Assembly: GCA_027483805.1 (NCBI GenBank)
Contig: JAIXTS010000312.1
Coordinates: forward strand, 1 to 58,100
Reading direction: 5' to 3'
DNA from: Azospirillum sp.
GTDB lineage: Bacteria; Pseudomonadota; Alphaproteobacteria; Azospirillales; Azospirillaceae
DNA: 58,100 nucleotides
Part shown: positions 53,444 to 58,100 of the stretch, in pieces
Layout: each line of letters starts with the position of its first letter
How positions within the stretch are numbered: position 1 is the first letter of the stretch
Notes under the pieces: model-generated
Database searches by the model: none
What the model saw: the letters and a program-made list of their open reading frames with translations, nothing else
Told to the model about the DNA's origin: nothing
Translations under genes and position numbers: made by a program

Positions 53444-54291
53444 AGCGCAGTCCTCAGGCTGAGCAGTTCGGGGAAGAAGCTGGTCTCCAGCGCCTTCACC
53501 AGATATTTCACGCCGCTGGTCCCGCCCGTACCCGAACGGTAGCCGATGATGCGTTCAACCGTCTTCATATGGTTGAAACGCCATTGCTGGAAGCGCCCTT
53601 CCAGATCGACCAGCTTTTCCGCCAGCTCATACAGGTCCCAGTACCGGGCCGTATCACGATAGACCTCGCACCACACCGCCTCCACCGCCGGATGCGGCGC
53701 GTAGGGAAGGCTGAAATCACGGTTCAGGCATTCGTCCGGCAGGGCGAAGCCGCGCCGGGCCAGCAGGCGCAGGCATTCATCGTAAAGCGATGGTTCAGCC
53801 AGGGCCGTGGCCAGCGCCGCATGGGCCGGCGGGTCGGCACGGTGCACCTGGATCATGGCCGCATTCTTGTTGCCCAGCATGAATTCCAGCAGCCGGTACT
53901 GCCAGGACTGGAAACCGCTGGACTGGCCCAGATGCGGGCGGATACGGGCATAATCGGCCGGCGTCATGGTGGTCAGCACATCCCAGCTCTGGATCAGCTG
54001 CCGCTGCACCTGTGCCACCCGCGCGATCATCTTGAAGGCGGGGCCCAGTTCGTCCTTGCGGATCTGCGCACGCGCTTCCTTCAGTTCATGGATGCACAGC
54101 ATCATCCAAAGCTCGCTGGCCTGATGGATAATGATGAACAGAAGCTCATCATGTTCGGGCGACAGCGGATGCTGCGATGCCAGCAGCGTCTCCAGGCCCA
54201 GATAGCGGCCATAGGAGATATCGGGGCTGGCATGGAACGTATCGCCGCCCGCTGTCATGCCCATGGGGCATCCTCTGCTGTGTTCGCTCAT
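53440..54291 (-). CDS. kynA: Tryptophan 2,3-dioxygenase
   Basis: A 283-residue haem dioxygenase. The distal His56 lies in [10 protein letters not shown], the substrate-binding region is [16 protein letters not shown] and the axial haem His241 is in [23 protein letters not shown] is also conserved. It opens the indole ring to give N-formylkynurenine. Overlaps kynU and kynB by 4 nt each. Confidence 0.96.
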   Translation of the reverse strand: MSEHSRGCPMGMTAGGDTFHASPDISYGRYLGLETLLASQHPLSPEHDELLFIIIHQASELWMMLCIHELKEARAQIRKDELGPAFKMIARVAQVQRQLIQSWDVLTTMTPADYARIRPHLGQSSGFQSWQYRLLEFMLGNKNAAMIQVHRADPPAHAALATALAEPSLYDECLRLLARRGFALPDECLNRDFSLPYAPHPAVEAVWCEVYRDTARYWDLYELAEKLVDLEGRFQQWRFNHMKTVERIIGYRSGTGGTSGVKYLVKALETSFFPELLSLRTAL

Positions 54292-55523
54292 GTCACGGCG
54301 GCCTTGATCTGGAAACGGGGCTGACGATAGTCACCGGTGTGCAGGATATCCGCCAGATGCGCCACGGCATCCCACAGGTCGACATGGCGCAGATAGAGCG
54401 GGGTGAAACCGAAGCGCAGGGCGTCGGGGGCGCGGAAATCCCCGATGACGCCGCGCGCGATCAGCGCCTGCATGATGGCATAGCCATCGGCATGCGACAG
54501 GCTGACATGGCTGCCGCGCCTGTCGGCCTCGCGCGGGCTGATCAGGCCGAAAACACCGCCGCACCTCTGCTCCACCAGCGCGATGAACAGGTCGCCCAGG
54601 CGCCGCGACTTTTCCCGGATGCAGGCCATATCGGCCCGCGCCATGAGGGCCACCCCTTCCTCCAGCGCCGACAGGCCCAGGATGGGCGGCGTGCCGCACA
54701 GGTGCCGGCGCATGCCGTCGGCGGGGCGATAGGCATCATCGAAGTCGAACGGCGCCGCATGCCCCATCCAGCCGGACAACGGCTGCACCGCCGCACCCTG
54801 ATGCCGCCGCGCCACGTACAGGAAGGCCGGCGCCCCCGGCCCGCCATTCAGGTATTTATAGCCGCAGCCCACGGCAAAATCCGCCCCGGCCCCGTTCAGA
54901 TCGACATCCAGGGCGCCGGCACTGTGCGACAGGTCCCAGAGGGTCAGCGCCCCCACCGCCTGCGCCCGGGCCGTCAGGTCGGCCATATCATGCAGCCGGC
55001 CCGTCTTGTAATGCACCTGGGTCAGCAGCAGCAGCGCCACATCCTCGGTCAGGGCGGCGGGAATGTCGGCCGGCGCCACCGTCCGCACCGTCACCGTCCC
55101 GCCCAGGAAATCGGCCAGCCCCTGCGCCATGTACAGATCGGTGGGGAAATTGCCCGGTTCCGACAGGATGACCCGGCGGCCCGGCCGCATCCGCATGGCG
55201 GCCGCGGCCAGCTTGAAGATATTGACCGAGGTGCTGTCGGCCACGATCACCTCATCGGTGTGCGCGCCGATCAGGCCGGCAATGGCGCCGCCGACACGCG
55301 CCGGCAGGTCGATCCAGCCGGCATCGTTCCACGACCGGATCAGACCGCGCCCCCATTCCTGTTCCACGACGCGCAGCATGCGGGCCTTTGCCGCTTTCGG
55401 CAGCACGCCCAAGGAATTGCCGTCCAGGTAAAGCACACCCGGCGGCAGGTCGAATTCATCGCGGAACGGGGCCAGCGGATCATCCCTGTCCAGGGTTTCC
55501 AGCATGGCGCGGGTGATGGTCAT
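54288..55523 (-). CDS. kynU: Kynureninase
   Basis: A 411-residue PLP enzyme of fold type I. LYLDGNSLG marks the N-terminus, the PLP-binding Asp197/His200 are in LWDLSHSAG, and the Schiff-base Lys223 is in GCGYKYLNGGPG. It cleaves kynurenine to anthranilate and alanine. It is the first gene of the operon, divergent from the Lrp-type regulator. Confidence 0.96.
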   Translation of the reverse strand: MTITRAMLETLDRDDPLAPFRDEFDLPPGVLYLDGNSLGVLPKAAKARMLRVVEQEWGRGLIRSWNDAGWIDLPARVGGAIAGLIGAHTDEVIVADSTSVNIFKLAAAAMRMRPGRRVILSEPGNFPTDLYMAQGLADFLGGTVTVRTVAPADIPAALTEDVALLLLTQVHYKTGRLHDMADLTARAQAVGALTLWDLSHSAGALDVDLNGAGADFAVGCGYKYLNGGPGAPAFLYVARRHQGAAVQPLSGWMGHAAPFDFDDAYRPADGMRRHLCGTPPILGLSALEEGVALMARADMACIREKSRRLGDLFIALVEQRCGGVFGLISPREADRRGSHVSLSHADGYAIMQALIARGVIGDFRAPDALRFGFTPLYLRHVDLWDAVAHLADILHTGDYRQPRFQIKAAVT

Positions 55524-55569
55524 GGTCTTGTCCCCCTTGCGTGTGGCCGATCATAGCAAGGGGTGGGGC

Positions 55570-55647
55570 GAACATTGTCGCAAAGTGGCTTGCACGCCAC
55601 CGCAAAACCGGAACATTATTCTGCCAAATCACCATTGTCCGGAACAT
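55570..55647. promoter_or_regulatory. Three phased GAACAT boxes between kynU and the Lrp regulator
   Basis: GAACAT occurs at 55570-55575, 55611-55616 and 55642-55647; the last two are within CCGGAACAT. The spacings are 41 and 31 bp, close to four and three helical turns, so the boxes share one face of the DNA. Lrp-family octamers bind such phased arrays. Assignment to the neighbouring regulator is inference. Confidence 0.5.
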
Positions 55648-55652
55648 CAGCT

Positions 55653-56102
55653 ATGGACCGCACCGACCGCCGCCTGCTGTCGCTTGTCGAACGCGATGGC
55701 CGTGCCTCCTTTGCCGAGATCGCAGAGCAAGCGGGCATGTCCAAGACCGCCTGCTGGAACCGCCTGCAGGCGCTGGAAAGGGCGGGGCTGGTCCGGGGCT
55801 ATGGCGCCCGGCTGGACCGGGAAAAGCTGGGTTTTTCAATCACCGCCTTTGTCAGCGTCACCATCGACCTGGGCCGGCATGATGATTTTGAACGGGCGGT
55901 GGTGGCTGTGCCGGCGGTACTGGACTGCCACACGACCGCCGGGGAATTTGATTATCTGCTGCGGGTGGTGGCGCGGGATGTGTCGGCCCTGGACGACCTG
56001 CTGCGCACCCAACTGGGCCCGCTGCCGGGTGTGCGGTCCTTCTCCACCCGCATCTGCCTGAAGACCATCGTGGAACAACGTCCGCTGATGGACGCCCTAT
56101 GA
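55653..56102 (+). CDS. kynR: Lrp/AsnC-family regulator of the kynurenine pathway (KynR-like)
   Basis: A 149-residue regulator. The HTH (FAEIAEQAGMSKTACWNRLQALERAGLV, seen as two helices around SKTACWNR) covers 18-50. The RAM ligand domain covers about 65-140 (VPAVLDCHTTAGEFDYLLRVVARD). ATG 55653 was chosen because it starts the family-typical DRTDRRLLSLVERDGR and has CCGGAA upstream. Divergent from kynU, as known kynR genes are. Confidence 0.88.
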   Translation: MDRTDRRLLSLVERDGRASFAEIAEQAGMSKTACWNRLQALERAGLVRGYGARLDREKLGFSITAFVSVTIDLGRHDDFERAVVAVPAVLDCHTTAGEFDYLLRVVARDVSALDDLLRTQLGPLPGVRSFSTRICLKTIVEQRPLMDAL

Positions 56103-56185
56103 GGAACGGGCGCAGGAGGTGGGCGGCGCACCGCAGAGCGGGACCTCATCCCCTGCGATTGGGGCCCGGCGCCTGGTACAAAGGC

Positions 56186-56218
56186 AAAAAAACCCCCGCC
56201 CATGGGGTGGGCGGGGGT
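56186..56218 (-). terminator. Rho-independent terminator after kduD
   Basis: ACCCCCGCCCA / TGGGCGGGGGT (56192-56202 with 56208-56218) is a perfect 11-bp stem. On the minus strand a seven-T run follows (complement of the A tract). It lies about 40 nt beyond the kduD stop. The rest of 56103-56259 shows no gene. Confidence 0.9.
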
Positions 56219-56259
56219 GGCTCAGTTAGCAGCGATGGGACGCTGCTGGGAGTTAAGTT

Positions 56260-57018
56260 TTACCGGGCCAGCCAGCCGCCATCCACGGGCAGGGTGATGC
56301 CATGGACATAGTCGGCGGCGGCAGAGGCCAGGAAGACGGCAGCGCCACCCAGATCCGACGGCGAACCCCAACGCGCAGCCGGGATGCGGGCCAGGATGTC
56401 GCGATTACGGTTCTCGTCGGCGCGCAGCGCCTCGGTATTGTTGGTGGCGAAATAGCCCGGCGCGATGGCATTCACATTGATGCCCTTGGCGGCCCATTCA
56501 TTGGCCAGCAGCTTGGTCACGCCCGCGATCCCGCTCTTGGATGCGGTATAGGAGACGACCCGGATACCGCCCTGGAAGGACAGCATGCTGGCAATATTGA
56601 TGATCTTGCCGCCGGACCCTTGCGCGATGAATTTTTTCGCCACCGCCTGGGCCAGGAAGAATGGCGTCTTCAGGTTGACATCCAGGACATCGTCCCAGTC
56701 GGTCTGCGAAAATTCCAGCGCGTCGGCGCGGCGGATGGTGCCGGCATTGTTGACCAGAATGTCGATGCGGCCAAAGGCGGCGGCCGCCTTTTCCACAATC
56801 TCTGCCACGGGCGCGCCGGTGCCCAGGTCGGCGGACACAAAGGCAAACTTGGCCCCCGCAGCCTCGACGGCACCCTGCGTATCGGTGGGCGTGGACCGGC
56901 CAACCGCCACGATGCTGGCGCCCGCCTGGGCCAGCGCCACGGCGATACCTTGCCCGATGCCGGTATTGGCACCGGTTACCAACGCCACCTTGCCCGTAAG
57001 GTCGAAGGGATTGCTCAT
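56260..57018 (-). CDS. kduD: 2-dehydro-3-deoxy-D-gluconate 5-dehydrogenase (SDR)
   Basis: A 252-residue short-chain dehydrogenase. TGANTGIGQG binds NAD, NNAGTIRR is the second motif, and the catalytic Ser (INIASMLSFQGG) and YTASKSG (Tyr, Lys) are present; this matches KduD closely. It reduces or oxidises the diketogluconate intermediate of pectin/alginate uronate breakdown. ATG 57018 has CCAGGGA upstream; an in-frame GTG at 57045 is less likely. It follows kduI after a 131-nt structured gap. Confidence 0.93.
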   Translation of the reverse strand: MSNPFDLTGKVALVTGANTGIGQGIAVALAQAGASIVAVGRSTPTDTQGAVEAAGAKFAFVSADLGTGAPVAEIVEKAAAAFGRIDILVNNAGTIRRADALEFSQTDWDDVLDVNLKTPFFLAQAVAKKFIAQGSGGKIINIASMLSFQGGIRVVSYTASKSGIAGVTKLLANEWAAKGINVNAIAPGYFATNNTEALRADENRNRDILARIPAARWGSPSDLGGAAVFLASAAADYVHGITLPVDGGWLAR

Positions 57019-57038
57019 GATGGGGTTCCCTGGATCGG

Positions 57039-57136
57039 TCCGCACCGCAGGTCAGGTCAAGGGCAAAAGCCCGAGCCCAGACATCCGACGGTGCGGAGAA
57101 GAAACGTCAGGGCTCGCCTGCGGCTAGACCTGACCT
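57039..57136 (-). ncRNA. Candidate structured (pseudoknotted) RNA element upstream of kduD
   Basis: Three perfect inverted repeats interlock in the kduI-kduD gap: P1 AGGTCAGGTC / GACCTGACCT (57049-57058 with 57127-57136), P2 CGAGCCC / GGGCTCG (57072-57078 with 57110-57116) and PK TCCGCACCG / CGGTGCGGA (57039-57047 with 57089-57097). A small GGGC-AAAA-GCCC hairpin lies at 57061-57072 (plus-strand reading). PK crosses P1 and P2, so the fold would be a pseudoknot whose last strand ends 4-5 nt before the kduD Shine-Dalgarno. This layout resembles a cis-regulatory RNA. I recognise no known class. A small palindromic mobile unit is the main alternative. Confidence 0.5.
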
Positions 57137-57149
57137 ACGGCACCACGGC

Positions 57150-57995
57150 TCAGCGCAGCTGGCAGATATCGATCACCTTCATGTCGGTGTAATCGAGATT
57201 CTCGCCGCCCATGGCCCAGATGAAGGAATAATTGGCGGTGCCGCTGCCCATATGGATGGACCAGGGCGGGGACATCACGGCCTCGCCATCGGCCACCACG
57301 ATGTGACGGGCCGCTTCCGGTTCACCCATGAAATGGAAGACGCGGTTGTCGCCGGCCAGATCGCAATAGAGATACACTTCCGACCGGCGGTCATGCAGGT
57401 GCGGCGGCATGGTGTTCCACACCGAACCCGGCTTCAGCATGGTCAGACCCAGCAGCAGCTGCGCCGACTGGCAGGTGGCCGGCACGATATACTGATAGAT
57501 CGTGCGCTCATTGCTGGTTTCCAGGGCGCCGCGTTCCAGCGCCACCGCGTCCTTCAGGCCAATCTTCTTGTTGGGGAAGCTGGCATGGGCCGGGGTGGAG
57601 ACCAGATAGAACCGGGCCGGGCTGGCGCCATCAACGGACGCGAAGGTCACATCCTTCGCCCCCATGCCGACATAGAGGCCGTCCTTGTTGCCCAGTTCAT
57701 AAACGGTGCCATCCACCGTCACCGACCCCGCACCGCCAATATTGACGATGCCCAGCTCGCGGCGCTCCAGGAAGGGGTGACCGGCGGCCGATGCCGGCTC
57801 GGTCTGGTGCGGCAGCACGACACTGCCCGCCACCGGCGTGGCACCGCCCACGACAAAACGCTCATTATGGCTGTAGTTCAACACCACCTGATCGGCCACG
57901 AACAGGCCGGTCATCAGATAACGGCTGCGCAGATCGTCATTGCTGGCACCCTGCATCATCACGGGGTGGGTGGCGTGGTAAGTCTTGGCGAACAT
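57150..57995 (-). CDS. kduI: 5-keto-4-deoxyuronate isomerase
   Basis: A 281-residue double cupin. The zinc ligands appear in [14 protein letters not shown] (two His and Glu) and [10 protein letters not shown] (His). The N-terminus [18 protein letters not shown] is typical. It converts 5-keto-4-deoxyuronate to 2,5-diketo-3-deoxygluconate, the substrate of KduD. GGGAG precedes the ATG at 57995. Confidence 0.96.
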   Translation of the reverse strand: MFAKTYHATHPVMMQGASNDDLRSRYLMTGLFVADQVVLNYSHNERFVVGGATPVAGSVVLPHQTEPASAAGHPFLERRELGIVNIGGAGSVTVDGTVYELGNKDGLYVGMGAKDVTFASVDGASPARFYLVSTPAHASFPNKKIGLKDAVALERGALETSNERTIYQYIVPATCQSAQLLLGLTMLKPGSVWNTMPPHLHDRRSEVYLYCDLAGDNRVFHFMGEPEAARHIVVADGEAVMSPPWSIHMGSGTANYSFIWAMGGENLDYTDMKVIDICQLR

Positions 57996-58089
57996 ATTGT
58001 TACTCCCGGCTTTTTTGGTATCAGGCTCTGCGGCCGAGCGTGGCCGCCCTGGATGCGCTGATCACAGTTTATAGGCTTTTTTCGGCAAG

Positions 58090-58100
58090 TTGTATGACAA
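58090..58100. promoter_or_regulatory. GntR-type half-palindromic operator upstream of kduI
   Basis: TTGTATGACAA fits the FadR-class consensus TNGTNNNACNA and lies about 95 nt upstream of kduI at the window edge. Uronate genes are commonly controlled by such regulators. The gap 57996-58089 otherwise shows only an AT-rich stretch near 58065-58083. Confidence 0.4.

Noticed and set aside
57039-57136. The structured kdu gap as an intrinsic terminator
   Set aside because: There is no T tract after any stem on the minus strand; the clear terminator of the operon lies after kduD.

Overview
This 58.1 kb window is GC-rich, densely coding chromosome from a free-living heterotrophic alphaproteobacterium. 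The combination of TonB uptake, type II secretion, two-partner secretion and a very complete aromatic-acid catabolic set suggests Rhodospirillales/Azospirillaceae (Niveispirillum-like). That placement is inferred from gene content and codon style, not from a marker gene. No rRNA, tRNA, CRISPR array, insertion sequence or prophage was seen.

Layout. (1) 1-10434, minus strand: a two-partner secretion operon, tpsB, a 2141-residue TpsA haemagglutinin-like exoprotein, and a translationally coupled periplasmic CHAT (caspase-like) protein that runs off the left edge. (2) 10830-21096: a catabolic island with an MFS transporter, an MlrB-like membrane serine hydrolase, RidA, an MlrC-type (M81) metallopeptidase, a D-arginine-dehydrogenase-like flavoenzyme, a TonB receptor interrupted by one in-frame stop, and an XRE-cupin regulator. 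Three promoter regions here share an AT-rich dyad. The set looks like a pathway for import and dismantling of D-amino-acid-containing peptides. (3) 21086-31520: a type II secretion locus, gspEFHIJKLM-C-like-GO on minus and a divergent gspD with a lipobox. (4) 31486-40282: pobA-pcaIJFHGBDC, the full route from 4-hydroxybenzoate through protocatechuate to succinyl-CoA and acetyl-CoA, with a divergent AraC regulator (PobR-like). (5) 40304-46387: an aromatic-acid MFS transporter divergent from vdh-ech-fcs (hydroxycinnamate to vanillate/4-hydroxybenzoate) plus a MarR regulator. (6) 46451-49296: vanA-vanR-vanB with a perfect GntR-type palindrome. Blocks 4-6 together convert ferulate, coumarate, vanillate and 4-hydroxybenzoate to central metabolites. 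(7) 49402-52646: cydDC. (8) 52814-56102: kynU-kynA-kynB (tryptophan to anthranilate) with divergent Lrp-type regulator. (9) 56260-58100: kduI-kduD of pectin/uronate catabolism, separated by a compact region with three perfect inverted repeats arranged as a pseudoknot just upstream of the kduD ribosome binding site.

The most unusual items are the possible pseudoknotted RNA between kduI and kduD, the mlr-like D-peptide island with its shared operator-like dyad and its stop-interrupted receptor, and the CHAT protein tied to two-partner secretion.
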